A stretch of 64,000 nt of DNA. Origin: Halomonas sp. TD01 (GTDB taxonomy: Bacteria > Pseudomonadota > Gammaproteobacteria > Pseudomonadales > Halomonadaceae). The stretch spans positions 3,224,001 to 3,288,000 of the forward strand of contig NZ_OV350343.1 of the NCBI RefSeq assembly GCF_923868895.1. Direction: 5' to 3'. The notes beneath the pieces are model-generated. The model did not search any database. It was not told where the DNA came from and saw nothing but the letters and a program-made list of their open reading frames with translations. Shown in pieces: positions 20,773-29,392 of this stretch. Numbering within the stretch: the stretch's first letter is position 1; the number at the start of each line of letters is the position of its first letter. A program made the translations under genes and the position numbers.

Positions 20773-21582
20773 ATGACGGCCTATACCTTAGAAGAGCGGC
20801 TGGCACTGGCCGTGCGTATCGCAGAGGAAGCGGGCGATATGATTCGCAGCGCCCGTGAGCAGCAAGGCTTCAGCCAGCGCTTGAAAGCTGGCATCGAACT
20901 GGTTACCGATGTTGATGTGGCAGTTGATACGCTAATTAGCCAACGCTTGGAAGAGCATTTTCCTGGCGAAGCAAGGCTGAGCGAAGAGTTAAGCCCTGAG
21001 CGCGCGCTGCATGCTCCCGCCGAGCGTCTGTGGGTGGTGGATCCTATCGATGGCACCGTCAATTTTGCCCAAGGCCTGCGCCATGTGGCGGTGTCGATAG
21101 GCTGGATAGAAAACTGTGTTGGTAAAGTTGGCGTTGTTCACGCGCCTTTCTTGGGTGATACCTTCAGTGCCGCACAAGGGTTAGGTGCGTTTTGCAATCA
21201 ACAGCCGATCAAGCCAAGTGAAGCGGATACGTTGGAAAGTACCCTGGTAGCCACCGGCTTTCCCTACGATAAACAGGCCCGCAAAAAGCTTTTACCTCGT
21301 TTAGAAGCCGTATTGACGAACTGCCAGGATGTTCGTCGCAATGGCGCTGCCGCGATTGACCTTTGTGATGTCGCCTGTGGTCGCTTAGATGCGTATTATG
21401 AAAGCGTTTCACCATGGGACTTTGTTGCTGGCTGGGTAATTGCTCGTGAAGCAGGTGCGAAAGTAGGGCACTTAGCTAAGGTGCCTGACGGCGTGCCAGC
21501 CGACCTCTATCCAGAGCAACTGCTCGTAACGACGCCAAAGGTATATGATGCAATGGCATCGTTGCTCAAGAGTGTCGATTAG
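20773..21582 (+). CDS. Inositol monophosphatase family protein
   Basis: 269 residues, Mg-dependent phosphatase fold. Metal-site motifs: SEE at about residue 75, DPIDGTVNFAQGL near 94 and WDFVAGWVIAREAGA near 215, all intact. Family members hydrolyse inositol-1-phosphate or related sugar phosphates; SuhB also modulates rRNA transcription. This one differs from typical SuhB in sequence, so I do not assign the symbol. CAAGGAG lies before the ATG. It stands just upstream of the tRNA-Pro gene. Confidence 0.85.
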   Translation: MTAYTLEERLALAVRIAEEAGDMIRSAREQQGFSQRLKAGIELVTDVDVAVDTLISQRLEEHFPGEARLSEELSPERALHAPAERLWVVDPIDGTVNFAQGLRHVAVSIGWIENCVGKVGVVHAPFLGDTFSAAQGLGAFCNQQPIKPSEADTLESTLVATGFPYDKQARKKLLPRLEAVLTNCQDVRRNGAAAIDLCDVACGRLDAYYESVSPWDFVAGWVIAREAGAKVGHLAKVPDGVPADLYPEQLLVTTPKVYDAMASLLKSVD

Positions 21583-21623
21583 GTGCAAACGGCAAGCAAT
21601 TGAAAAGAAAGCGCAAAAAGAGC

Positions 21624-21652
21624 TTTTCATTTGGTTAATAAAACGCTAGTAT
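21624..21652 (+). promoter_or_regulatory. Candidate promoter of tRNA-Pro
   Basis: TTTTCA and TAGTAT hexamers with 17 bp between them, about 55 bp upstream of the tRNA. Each matches four of six consensus positions. Confidence 0.4.
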
Positions 21653-21707
21653 ACGCACCGTCTTGAGGCAAACGATGTTGGTTAACAATCGTTGCTGAGC
21701 AAGGCAT

Positions 21708-21784
21708 CGGAGTGTGGCGCAGCTTGGTAGCGCGTTGCAATGGGGTTGCAAAGGTCGCAGGTTCGAATCCTGTCACTCCGACCA
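21708..21784 (+). tRNA. tRNA-Pro (anticodon GGG)
   Basis: A 77-nt cloverleaf: acceptor CGGAGTG/CACTCCG, D-arm with GCGCAGCTTGGTAGCGC, anticodon stem TTGCA/TGCAA with loop ATGGGGT (anticodon GGG), T-loop GTTCGAATC and encoded CCA. The 3' 46 bases belong to the prophage attachment core, so the present gene is a hybrid whose 3' part came with the phage but is identical to the displaced bacterial copy at 62784-62829. Confidence 0.97.
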
Positions 21785-21785
21785 A
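21739..21785 (+). repeat. attL (47-bp core in tRNA-Pro 3' end)
   Basis: Identical to 62784-62830. It spans the anticodon loop to one base past CCA, the usual target of tRNA-specific tyrosine integrases. Confidence 0.95.
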
Positions 21786-21797
21786 GAATATCTAATG

Positions 21798-21838
21798 AAA
21801 ACCGCCGCTTACGGGTAAAACCTAGCGGCGGTTTTTTT
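21798..21838. terminator. Terminator brought by the prophage behind tRNA-Pro
   Basis: AAACCGCCGCT / AGCGGCGGTTT stem with 14-base loop and T7. It replaces the tRNA's own terminator, displaced to about 62839, and may also act leftward for the integrase transcript. Confidence 0.8.
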
Positions 21839-21893
21839 GTGCTTGGTAAAACTTTCGAAATATTTTAGAAAAACAATCCACCATTTCAAGGGC

Positions 21894-23033
21894 TTAAGAT
21901 GTGACGTTTTCCATGCCTGAAAGCAGTGCGTCCATTGTGAACGGGTTGCCCTTAGCTGATTGCCAGCGTGTGTCGTGACCGTCTAAATACACCTGGGTCG
22001 TGCTATCGTCTGCGTGACCCATGAGTACTTGAATGTCTTCAACTGAAGTACCTTTTAGCTCAAGTAGCCGTGAGCCAAGCGAGCGTATTTCATGAAACGT
22101 TGGGCGTTCCTCTTGAGGCATAGATTTTATATCTGGTATTAAGTCGCGAAGCTTTTCAAACTCTCTCGATAAATAATCAGGTGTTACTTGTGACCAATGC
22201 CTATTCCCTTTCCGGCTTGGCATTCTTAATGGCTTGCGATGAATTATAAAAGGAGATACTGGTTCAATCTGTCGTGACCTCTTAATTAAATCTTCAATCG
22301 CGGGTGTTAATTCAATAGCTACATAAGCTGTTTTGCTACGTTCTTTAGTTTTCTCACGAATATAATGTAGTCGCTCGTTTTTAATATCTTCGTATTTAGC
22401 GGCAACTGCTTCTGCTCTACCAAACAAACATAGCAGAGATAACTCCATTGCTATTTTCATCCAGTCATCTGCTAAAGCATGGATGTTTTGGAATTGCGCA
22501 ACGCTTAAGCGCGCCCTGACTTTCTTGTAATAGTTGTTCTTACGCGTGGGCTCTACTGGGTTGTGGTCAACCCAGCCCTTAGTTTGAGAGAACTGGAATA
22601 TCTGCGATAGCACTGAACGGTATTGAACGTACGCCGTGTTGTGATGATTTTCGCTCAGATATTCGGCACACCATCGGGTGGTGATGTTCTCTAGCAGCAT
22701 GCTGCCAGCATCATTGATGATGCGCTCGCCCCGGCCACGTTTTGCTTCTTTGGTCCAGTCCCCCAATGGGCTAGGTTTAACCCACTCTGCTAGCCAGGCT
22801 TTAATTGCGGTTTCCAGTGTGACACCGCTTTCGCCCATCACGTCCGCCACTAGATCCGCGCCTTTCATCAGGCGCACATTAAGTATGCGCGCCGCATCCT
22901 GGGCTTTAGCCCGATCCCTACCCATGCCGTGCCGGGAGCCAGTATCAGGGCGACGATAAATATAGTAACCGTTGCTCTCATACAGATTTGGCTCCAGCCC
23001 TTTGTTCTTTCGTATCCGTGGCCGTGGTGGCAT
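21894..23033 (-). CDS. int: Tyrosine recombinase (lambda-type integrase)
   Basis: 379 residues. N-terminal arm-site-binding domain with EPNLYESNGYYIYRRPDTG, very like lambda Int; core-binding SAM-like domain about 70-170; catalytic domain with Arg206, His314-x-x-Arg317 (HEIRSLGSRL), His340 (MGHADD) and nucleophile Tyr349. It should integrate and, with the small neighbour, excise the phage at tRNA-Pro. The stop of the excisionase and the integrase start are one base apart, indicating coupling. Confidence 0.96.
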   Translation of the reverse strand: MPPRPRIRKNKGLEPNLYESNGYYIYRRPDTGSRHGMGRDRAKAQDAARILNVRLMKGADLVADVMGESGVTLETAIKAWLAEWVKPSPLGDWTKEAKRGRGERIINDAGSMLLENITTRWCAEYLSENHHNTAYVQYRSVLSQIFQFSQTKGWVDHNPVEPTRKNNYYKKVRARLSVAQFQNIHALADDWMKIAMELSLLCLFGRAEAVAAKYEDIKNERLHYIREKTKERSKTAYVAIELTPAIEDLIKRSRQIEPVSPFIIHRKPLRMPSRKGNRHWSQVTPDYLSREFEKLRDLIPDIKSMPQEERPTFHEIRSLGSRLLELKGTSVEDIQVLMGHADDSTTQVYLDGHDTRWQSAKGNPFTMDALLSGMENVTS

Positions 23034-23034
23034 G

Positions 23035-23238
23035 TCACATCCCTAATACGTTATCAGCCAGGTCATTGCCGGTTTGCCGACGCTCAGCATCAAGATCGAT
23101 AAACCAAGTGCCACCGATTTTTTTAGCCGGCACGTGGCCTTCACGACACCAGCGGCGCACGGTAGTAGGCGAGGGTGGCGCGCCTTCAAAACGTGCCCGA
23201 CACCACTGCTCAAGCTCCATTAATTTGCCAGTTTTCAT
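23035..23238 (-). CDS. xis: Excisionase (Xis-like, winged-helix)
   Basis: 67 residues with a MerR-like winged HTH: PPSPTTVRRWCREGHVP then a wing AKKIGGTWFIDLDAE. Size, basic charge and place next to the integrase fit a recombination directionality factor that bends DNA at the attachment arms. Confidence 0.85.
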   Translation of the reverse strand: MKTGKLMELEQWCRARFEGAPPSPTTVRRWCREGHVPAKKIGGTWFIDLDAERRQTGNDLADNVLGM

Positions 23239-23239
23239 A

Positions 23240-23752
23240 TCAGTCTCCTGTCATCCTCTGGCCACCAGGGCCGTGGCCGCGACCATCACGCCACTGCCGT
23301 TCTTGCCGCGCTACGCTGTCCTCAATCGCTTGCTGGCGCTGCTGCTCGATCAGTGCTTGTACGGCAGGGTTGTTCGCAATCTGTCGCAGCTGGTGTAGCT
23401 CTGCCTGATGGCGCTGAATAATGCCGGTTGCTATCGAGGCTAGATCCCATACACCGCCAGCCGCTTTGCCGCTTTCCATGACCTTTCCTAAACCAAAGCA
23501 ATGCCCGCAAGGGTTGGCTTTGTTGCCTTTGATATGGTCGGTGCCGGTACCCATGCATACCGTGCAATCATCGGGGGCGATTTCTCGCCAGTTTTCTAAC
23601 CAATTCTCCTGCGTGGTCACGCTTTGTACGCTCAGGATCAAGTCTTCGTAGGCGACTAGCCACTGGCCCTCAAGCGGGCCGGTGCCCTGATATTGCTGCA
23701 GCTCGGCGTATTTCCCACCGCTAGTGCAGTGGGTGTGGGTGGGCTGGGTCAT
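23240..23752 (-). CDS. Phage protein with DnaJ-like CxxCxGxG zinc motifs
   Basis: 170 residues. Two cysteine pairs, CTVCMGTG (about residue 72) and CGHCFGLG (about 91), look like one DnaJ-type zinc unit. The C-terminal third is a charged helix (RQQAIEDSVARQERQWRDG). Unknown function. Start and the previous gene's stop share ATGA. Confidence 0.65.
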   Translation of the reverse strand: MTQPTHTHCTSGGKYAELQQYQGTGPLEGQWLVAYEDLILSVQSVTTQENWLENWREIAPDDCTVCMGTGTDHIKGNKANPCGHCFGLGKVMESGKAAGGVWDLASIATGIIQRHQAELHQLRQIANNPAVQALIEQQRQQAIEDSVARQERQWRDGRGHGPGGQRMTGD

Positions 23753-24351
23753 TGGTGGCCCTCGGCTTCTTCTCTCAGCTCGATAGATCTATCTAGCATG
23801 ATGGCGCACCTCACCATGCCGTCACCGCCATGGCCTAGACAGTCGTTATAAAGCGCAACAAGTGCTTCCGACTGCTTAGTCAGGTCGCGACAGGCGAGGC
23901 TGGTGGCGGGTGTCTGTTGGCTCAGCTTCTCTATGTTGGCAATAACCTCTTTGGCAAAGGCTTGATAATCTGATGCCTTATAATTAGACGGGAACGCAAT
24001 AACAGCAGCGCTGCGCTTAGCGTCAACGAGTACATAGCCCAGTTGGTCTAAATGAGCAGCAAGCGCGTCTCGCTCTTGCTCAACCTTTGCCAGCTGGCGC
24101 TCCGCCTTTTCCATTCGCCTGCGCCACATCTCGGCATATTCATTGGCGCTCTTAGTAGCAGCGTCTTTGTTTTTGATGTGCGCTTCGATCATTCGCCCCA
24201 CGCCGTCGGGCCTGTCAGGGAAACGAGCACGATCTTCGATGAGGACTTCACGCTCCCGCAGCGCTTCAAGGATCTTCTCAATAGTGAGCGGTTGGCCGTC
24301 TTTCAGAATCGCCGCGCCGTCGTGGCATACGCCTTGTGTGTAATTGCTCAT
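23749..24351 (-). CDS. Phage protein with central coiled coil, unknown function
   Basis: 200 residues. A long heptad-rich helix about residues 60-105 (RMEKAERQLAKVEQERDALAA) between a polar N-terminus and a C-terminal helical region. Resembles the accessory ead/Ea22-like early proteins of lambdoid phages in position and layout only. Overlaps both neighbours by 4 bp. Confidence 0.6.
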   Translation of the reverse strand: MSNYTQGVCHDGAAILKDGQPLTIEKILEALREREVLIEDRARFPDRPDGVGRMIEAHIKNKDAATKSANEYAEMWRRRMEKAERQLAKVEQERDALAAHLDQLGYVLVDAKRSAAVIAFPSNYKASDYQAFAKEVIANIEKLSQQTPATSLACRDLTKQSEALVALYNDCLGHGGDGMVRCAIMLDRSIELREEAEGHQ

Positions 24352-24764
24352 TCGCTTAACTCCATAGGCGCTACCAGCTCTTCTACGATCTCACCGGTTT
24401 CTACGTAGTAGTGGTCGCAGTCGGTGAGGTTGTCGATGAAGAAAGCCTCTTGCTGGCGCGGCGTCAGCTTGTTCAAGTGGCGTAGGAATTTAGCACCAGC
24501 TGTGGTGAAAGTTGGCTCTACGCCGCACAGCTTCGCCGCTGCATAGTTGTGGTGGCCATCCACCAGGAAGCGGTACCGCTTACCGCGTAGCGTGCACTCA
24601 TGGACCCGCACCACGAATACCTTGAATGTCTTGGCTTTGCGCTTAATGACAGCATCGTTTAGGTAACGCTGAGTGCTGATCAGCGGCGGCTTTTCGGGAG
24701 GCTGTAGCGCCTCACTTAAATTGGCAAAGTGGCGTGACTGAATGCCGAGTTTCATTGCTTTCAT
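24348..24764 (-). CDS. ParB/sulfiredoxin-fold-like phage protein
   Basis: 138 residues. The stretch FLVDGHHNYAAAKLCG (about 73-88) matches the ParB-type motif in which Gly-His/Arg-His residues bind a nucleotide, and the N-terminal part has the preceding strands. In phages such domains occur in nucleases and DNA-modification helpers. No DNA-binding domain follows, so partitioning is unlikely. Function inferred only as far as the fold. Confidence 0.6.
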   Translation of the reverse strand: MKAMKLGIQSRHFANLSEALQPPEKPPLISTQRYLNDAVIKRKAKTFKVFVVRVHECTLRGKRYRFLVDGHHNYAAAKLCGVEPTFTTAGAKFLRHLNKLTPRQQEAFFIDNLTDCDHYYVETGEIVEELVAPMELSE

Positions 24765-25057
24765 ACCTCCATGCCCTCCTGAATAACTTCCCGAGGCTCT
24801 GGCCGGTTAACAACGTCGAAGCACTCGATGTGTGGGTCTGGTGCGTGGGCGTTGCAGATCTGCGTGGCGAACACCTGCACACCGTGGCGGCTGCATTGGC
24901 CGTAGGGTGTGCGTGTTGGATTTTCCTGCAAGCCAGAGTGCCGCTGAAACGGGCAGTGCTTGTCTTCATCAAAGCTCTGGTGTTCGTAACTCTGGCAGCT
25001 AACGCACGCTTTGGGCGAGTGCATGAAGGGCTCTACGTTGGGCTTTTGGTAGTTCAC
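24761..25057 (-). CDS. Cys/His-rich small phage protein
   Basis: 98 residues with six Cys and several His (CVSCQSYEH, HCPFQRH, QCSRHG, QICNAH), suggesting one or two zinc sites. No named family recognised. Coupled by 4-bp overlaps to both neighbours. Confidence 0.6.
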   Translation of the reverse strand: MNYQKPNVEPFMHSPKACVSCQSYEHQSFDEDKHCPFQRHSGLQENPTRTPYGQCSRHGVQVFATQICNAHAPDPHIECFDVVNRPEPREVIQEGMEV

Positions 25058-25830
25058 TGGCTGGCCTCCACGCGCTTGAACTCAATAACCCATACCCAGG
25101 GGTTGGCTTTGCAGCTATCAAGGCCGTTTATTTTCTCCCACAGGGAAATAAACGAATCTTGAGGGCATAGGTAGTAGTCGTGACCTTCATTGTCTTCAGG
25201 CTTAACGGCATAGTCTCGATACGTTTCGCCTTCGGGCGGCTCAATGCCTTCGGCAGTCGCGTCCTCTTTGCTAATATCCTGCAGCCGCTCCACGCGAACG
25301 CGGACGATCTCTAGCGTGATGCGGGAGGCAATGCGGGGCATGTGGATACTGGGCTTCCATGCTGATCGCGTATTACCACCGCCGTCATCGTCACCAGCCC
25401 ATTCAAAGGCACCGTCAGCCGCATAAATTACATGTCCATGGTAGTAGCCTTGGCCGAACGGCATCTCTTGAATCGGCGTAGCAGGCCTGTCCGGTTGGTA
25501 TTGGCTGCGCTCTCCATTCGCATCAAACGAATGAGAAACCACACCCCATGTTTCACGTACCCACAGTCGATCACCGGGCTGGCCGTAGGGGCACTGGGCA
25601 ATCTCAGTCACAAAGCAGGGCTTCTTCTTGAAAGCGTAAACCGGCTTTTTTGCTTTATTGCATGCCTGCCAGTCCATACGCCCTGTCCTGGCGCATGTGG
25701 TCACGTGCCTAAAATGATCAACGTGAACCGCTGGCTGTGGTTTCATTGCCCGCCGCGTCTGTGTTTTGTGGCCGTTGAGAATGGCGCGCACCATGGCAGC
25801 GTTGAATAATATCGGGCGCTCTTTAGGCAT
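25054..25830 (-). CDS. ASCH-domain-like phage protein
   Basis: 258 residues. Begins PILFNAAMVRAILNGHKTQT-RR, the hallmark of a widespread phage family with a PUA-like ASCH fold, and later has GDRLWVRETWGV and ARITLEIVRVRVERLQDI-like strands (here SRITLEIVRVRVERLQDIS). ASCH domains bind RNA or modified nucleosides; in phage the role is unknown. Contains a central insertion rich in Gly/Asp. Confidence 0.75.
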   Translation of the reverse strand: MPKERPILFNAAMVRAILNGHKTQTRRAMKPQPAVHVDHFRHVTTCARTGRMDWQACNKAKKPVYAFKKKPCFVTEIAQCPYGQPGDRLWVRETWGVVSHSFDANGERSQYQPDRPATPIQEMPFGQGYYHGHVIYAADGAFEWAGDDDGGGNTRSAWKPSIHMPRIASRITLEIVRVRVERLQDISKEDATAEGIEPPEGETYRDYAVKPEDNEGHDYYLCPQDSFISLWEKINGLDSCKANPWVWVIEFKRVEASQ

Positions 25831-26113
25831 GCTGGCTACCTCCTAACTGTTTAAGCGGCATCGCAAGCGGCGTGTGCTTTGCTTCTTCTATGTAGCGTTT
25901 ACGGTCTTCCATCGCGATTTGATCACGCACAGCCTCGCTGATGTTGCCGGTCGAGGGCTGCTCGATGAGCTCCATGCCGCGTTGGCCGCGGTCATATCGG
26001 GCGCGCACCGTTGTTCTGCGCAAGCCGTAGCGCTTTGCGAGTTCGGGCAGCGTCATCGTTTCGCCCGTATGCGGGTCCGCAACGATTTTGGATTGGCGGT
26101 TAAGTTTGCTCAT
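25823..26113 (-). CDS. Small HTH protein
   Basis: 96 residues. MTLPELAKRYGLRRTTVRARYDRGQRG is a helix-turn-helix resembling sigma-region-4/NUMOD-type HTH. The rest is charged. Probably a DNA-binding accessory protein; partners unknown. Confidence 0.6.
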   Translation of the reverse strand: MSKLNRQSKIVADPHTGETMTLPELAKRYGLRRTTVRARYDRGQRGMELIEQPSTGNISEAVRDQIAMEDRKRYIEEAKHTPLAMPLKQLGGSQHA

Positions 26114-27078
26114 GCACTTGGCTCCTGCTCATCTTCGTCGTCGGCTACGGCTTCGAGAACGGGCTGTTCGTAGTCCATGAGCTCGCAAAGCTCTTGCACC
26201 ACGGCAACCATGCCTTCCACTTCCCGCATGGCATTCATTCGCCAATCGTGCGCCCCGTCGTCGCCGTCGTAGTCCTCAAGCTCTACCGCTGCAAAGTCGA
26301 TGCTTTTGAAACGGAATTGGTGAGTTAGGCGAAACGACATAGCGGCAGGCGGGAATGTCAGGCCGATCTCTTCGACTTCAAAGCCGTCTTCCAACTGATG
26401 TAACAATTCATCATTGCTAGCTAGCCAGGTGCCTTTATAGGTAACCACTTCCACCGGCTCGCCCGGGGCCATTTTGCGGCGCAGGCGAGCCATGTCGTCA
26501 GCTTCCAAGCGGCCAAAGGGAAGGTCTTCACTTGCAGAACCGGCGGCAATTAAGCGCTGCAGGCGAGAGGTCACACCGTTTTTCACGGCGCTGATGTGGA
26601 TAGTGACCGTTTGCACCTTGCCTGCCAGCTTAATCAGGGTGTTCATGAACCGCTTAACATCACCGGGCGAGGTGGCATTGACGAACAGGAATTCGCTTTC
26701 GATGTGATAGAAGGCTTGTACGTAACGCGTTTTCACGAAGGCCTGCTTGCAGACCTCCACCGCCACATCGGCATAAAGCGTGTCGTGCTCTTCCGTGGTC
26801 AGCGGCTCGCCGCGCTCCTCCTCGATCTCGGTGGCGCGCTTGAAAACGGCTTCTCCAATAGCTCCGGAGGGAATGGTTTTTTCCTGGCAACGCAGGCACA
26901 GCGCAAAGCCGGACGGAAACTCTGCCACCATTTCACCGGCAGCGGCTTCTACGAACGCATCACGACGAAACTCTGTATCTGCGATCTCGCCGTTCTCAGC
27001 GGCTTCAAGCTGCTGGCGCAGCAGCGCAACGTCAGGGAGTAGGGCTTTTAGGACGATAGCGTTTTTGATCATGGTCAT
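26110..27078 (-). CDS. rdgC: RdgC-family recombination-associated protein
   Basis: 322 residues. RdgC forms a ring around duplex DNA and restrains RecA. The family core is recognisable: FALCLRCQEKTIPSGAIGE, then EVCKQAFVKTRYVQAFYHIE and EFLFVNATSPGDVKRFMNTL, then RLRRKMAPGEPVEVVTYKG. It starts with MIKNAIVLKALLPDV, matching the N-terminal strand of RdgC, and ends with an acidic DDEDEQEPSA tail. A phage copy could tune recombination during replication or lysogeny. Confidence 0.82.
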   Translation of the reverse strand: MTMIKNAIVLKALLPDVALLRQQLEAAENGEIADTEFRRDAFVEAAAGEMVAEFPSGFALCLRCQEKTIPSGAIGEAVFKRATEIEEERGEPLTTEEHDTLYADVAVEVCKQAFVKTRYVQAFYHIESEFLFVNATSPGDVKRFMNTLIKLAGKVQTVTIHISAVKNGVTSRLQRLIAAGSASEDLPFGRLEADDMARLRRKMAPGEPVEVVTYKGTWLASNDELLHQLEDGFEVEEIGLTFPPAAMSFRLTHQFRFKSIDFAAVELEDYDGDDGAHDWRMNAMREVEGMVAVVQELCELMDYEQPVLEAVADDEDEQEPSA

Positions 27079-27089
27079 TGCTCTGTTCC

Positions 27090-27167
27090 TTACTGTTCGC
27101 GCTGGGGTGGCTGGTTGGTTTTCGCTGGCTGTTTGAAAATTCGGTCGAACTGTTCATCAAAGGTCAT
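27090..27167 (-). CDS. Possible 25-residue peptide gene
   Basis: An ATG eight bases after the stop of the upstream zinc-ribbon gene opens a 25-codon frame (MTFDEQFDRIFKQP...) ending 11 bases before rdgC. Amphipathic start, polar Pro/Gln-rich end. Support is only position in a tightly packed operon; it may be untranslated. Confidence 0.3.
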   Translation of the reverse strand: MTFDEQFDRIFKQPAKTNQPPQREQ

Positions 27168-27174
27168 GGCTGGC

Positions 27175-27489
27175 TCACATGCCGCCGTACATCGCGCGCT
27201 GCGCTTCCTCGGCGGGGTAGTTGGGGTTGTGGTAGCACCACTCTGATTTGATCCGGGGCGGGAAGTGGTAGCCGTCGCAGTAGCACGTCAGGTGCCGCCA
27301 TCCGCGGTTATCTGCCCAGGCATCGATCCGGAGCGAGTCGACGCTGCCGCAGCTTCTGCAGCGGATAGGGCGCAGGTAATCGCTGGGGTGCTTGGCTTTT
27401 ACCTGCCGTGCACCGCATACCCGACAACGGCAGTGGCGGCGGCGGTTGCCGACTGTCACGGCTTGGCCGAGCCGGTTGCGGACTATCAC
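27175..27489 (-). CDS. Zinc-ribbon phage protein
   Basis: 104 residues with CRCRVCGARQ and CRSCGSVDSL as one four-Cys ribbon, followed by a second Cys/His cluster TCYCDGYHFPPRI and CYHN. Likely nucleic-acid binding. Overlaps the following larger gene's stop by 4 bp. Confidence 0.65.
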   Translation of the reverse strand: MIVRNRLGQAVTVGNRRRHCRCRVCGARQVKAKHPSDYLRPIRCRSCGSVDSLRIDAWADNRGWRHLTCYCDGYHFPPRIKSEWCYHNPNYPAEEAQRAMYGGM

Positions 27490-28541
27490 GCGGCTTCTCC
27501 AAGCGGTACCGCCTTGGTCAGATAATCCTCTTGGATGTAGCTACCCAGTTCGGCGCGGGTGTATTTGCCTGCATCGCTGGCGCTGGTGCGGTACCCGCAG
27601 AAATTGGGCGCATACCAAGCCGAGTGGCCTTTGTGCCAAATCAGGTAGAGGGGTTCGTTGTCAGGGAATAAGACTTCTTTAAGCACCTGGGCGCGCTTGA
27701 AGTCCATGGCCTTGATGGCTTTAGCCATTTCACGCTCTAGGCGTTGGCGGCGCTGGCGTTCATTGCGCTTGACGCGCAGGCAGCCTGGGTTATGCAGGTA
27801 GATCTCGGAGGCTTGGCTACACAACACGCCGTACTTACCCGTGACCACGTGCCAGCTGCTGTTCAAGTCGTAGTAGGCGGTACCGGAAACGATGCGGCCC
27901 TTGTTGTCTATCGTGAAAACACGAGCGCCATGGGTGATGGTTTCGCCTTCGGCCGAGGTTTCGTTCCTGCCCATGCTGATGCGGGCATGCCCTAGTTCTT
28001 CGACAAAGTGGCCAGTACTGCGAATGTCACGCTCAACCCACTCCATTGCAGTGAGACCACCAGGGCCTCGCCGATTGGCGTTAGGGCTCATGTCTTTAAA
28101 GTCGTACCCAGCAAACACATTGCACAGGTAATCGCGGATGCGGTTACGGGTGCGCTGCATTTCCAAATGAATCAGGTAAGGCATCCGCTTTTCTTTATCG
28201 AACTCGTAGCGGCCTTTCCCGTCTTCCCGGGTAATGTTAGCTACGTCTTGCCACATCTGAAATTGAACAGTGCGGCCAGTTATTTCTAATTGGCCCTGTA
28301 GATCGCCCTTTGTGCAGGTGCGGTGGTTATGAGCGATACAGCGGTATTCATCGGCTTCGTCCCACTCGCCAACATGCCAGCCAAGCCGGTTAAGCTGCTG
28401 AATAAAGCGCTTGAATACCTGCTTACGAAATAGCTTTTCCCATTCATTCCACTGAGCAATGCTGGTGCGTTTAGGCTCTTCCCAAATGTTGATGCTGGCA
28501 TCGCCAAAGCATACGGTTCCTGAGCGGTTAATCTGTGTCAT
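27486..28541 (-). CDS. Large early phage protein, unknown function
   Basis: About 351 residues from the ATG at 28541, chosen because GAGGTG lies seven bases upstream; ATG at 28547 is too close to that site and the frame further upstream lies in the preceding gene. Mixed alpha/beta composition; a basic helix KRNERQRRQRLEREMAKAIK about two-thirds along, and a C-terminal LYLIWHKGHSAWYAPN segment. No family recognised. It sits among early leftward genes. Confidence 0.65.
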   Translation of the reverse strand: MTQINRSGTVCFGDASINIWEEPKRTSIAQWNEWEKLFRKQVFKRFIQQLNRLGWHVGEWDEADEYRCIAHNHRTCTKGDLQGQLEITGRTVQFQMWQDVANITREDGKGRYEFDKEKRMPYLIHLEMQRTRNRIRDYLCNVFAGYDFKDMSPNANRRGPGGLTAMEWVERDIRSTGHFVEELGHARISMGRNETSAEGETITHGARVFTIDNKGRIVSGTAYYDLNSSWHVVTGKYGVLCSQASEIYLHNPGCLRVKRNERQRRQRLEREMAKAIKAMDFKRAQVLKEVLFPDNEPLYLIWHKGHSAWYAPNFCGYRTSASDAGKYTRAELGSYIQEDYLTKAVPLGEAA

Positions 28542-28551
28542 CGTCATCACC

Positions 28552-28827
28552 TCAAAACTGAACAAGTTGGTAAGCGGGTTGGGCTGGACCCGCCGGACGC
28601 ATACCTGGGCACTGTTCTTCAGCAATGCCTCTGTAATCAGGCTGGCCGGTGCGCTCACTCAGCGGCACGCCGCGTGCTTCTTCGGCTTGCCACACGGCGG
28701 CATCGGTGCAGTAGCTAATGAGCCAGTCGGCTTGTTCCTGGGCTTCGCCCTTCGATAACTGGCCCATGACGACCAGCGCGACAAACAGAAACGCGGCCCA
28801 GAGTAATTTGGTGGCTTGTTTGCTCAT
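28552..28827 (-). CDS. Small membrane-anchored phage protein
   Basis: 91 residues. MSKQATKLLWAAFLFVALVV is a signal anchor; the rest is outside the membrane with two Cys (SYCTDAAVW, EEQCPGM) that could pair in the periplasm. Start 28827 shares ATGA with the preceding gene's stop. Unknown function. Confidence 0.6.
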   Translation of the reverse strand: MSKQATKLLWAAFLFVALVVMGQLSKGEAQEQADWLISYCTDAAVWQAEEARGVPLSERTGQPDYRGIAEEQCPGMRPAGPAQPAYQLVQF

Positions 28828-29114
28828 GCGGCGCGCTCCTGTGCTGCAGGGTTTTCGTTTAGGTTGATTCGCTGCTCGACGTGCGCACCCCACAGCACAT
28901 CACGCAGGCTGTTGCGCGCGGCTTCTGCCGTAGGTAGTGGCGTAGCCATCTCAACGATGACGCGGGTGTCGTACTTGCCCACGAAGGCGGGCAGGTAACC
29001 GCCATCAACGGGCTCTGCTTCAATCTCGGTGCGGTGATCGGTGTAGCCGTCTTGCATGGCCAGCAGCTGCCAGTGCTTCACGACGAAGCGGCAGGAAATC
29101 AACAGGGCGCTCAT
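28824..29114 (-). CDS. Small phage protein, unknown function
   Basis: 96 residues. Mixed composition with ISCRFVVKHWQLLAMQDGY at the N-terminus. No motif recognised. Kept because it is coupled by 4-bp overlaps at both ends in an unbroken operon. Confidence 0.55.
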   Translation of the reverse strand: MSALLISCRFVVKHWQLLAMQDGYTDHRTEIEAEPVDGGYLPAFVGKYDTRVIVEMATPLPTAEAARNSLRDVLWGAHVEQRINLNENPAAQERAA

Positions 29115-29392
29115 TGGGCACCGCCTGTCAGATAAACGCGGGTTTGGTTTAGCGCGATGTCTAGCTCAGCCAGCGCCAGCCTGTCGCTAACGTCACTTCT
29201 CGGGAGCTGAGCCGCATAGGTGTTAATGGTGTTAATGTCGCTACTGTGAGACACGGCCAGAACGATGCAGCTTTTAGTGAGCGTTACCGTTGCGCGATGG
29301 TTGCCGAGGCTATTGATGTTCATTGCGCGGTCGGTGAGGTCGTGAACGCGGTTGCGCACTAGCTGCTGAATGGTTTTGTCTACGATGCTCAT
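29111..29392 (-). CDS. Small phage protein, unknown function
   Basis: 93 residues, mainly helical, no Cys motif beyond a single Cys. The C-terminal segment VSDRLALAELDIALNQTRVYL reads as an amphipathic helix. 4-bp overlaps both sides. Confidence 0.55.
   Translation of the reverse strand: MSIVDKTIQQLVRNRVHDLTDRAMNINSLGNHRATVTLTKSCIVLAVSHSSDINTINTYAAQLPRSDVSDRLALAELDIALNQTRVYLTGGAQ

Noticed and set aside
24348..24764. ParB partition protein with phage-plasmid lifestyle
   Set aside because: No ParA partner, no HTH domain; the integrase and att sites show chromosomal integration.
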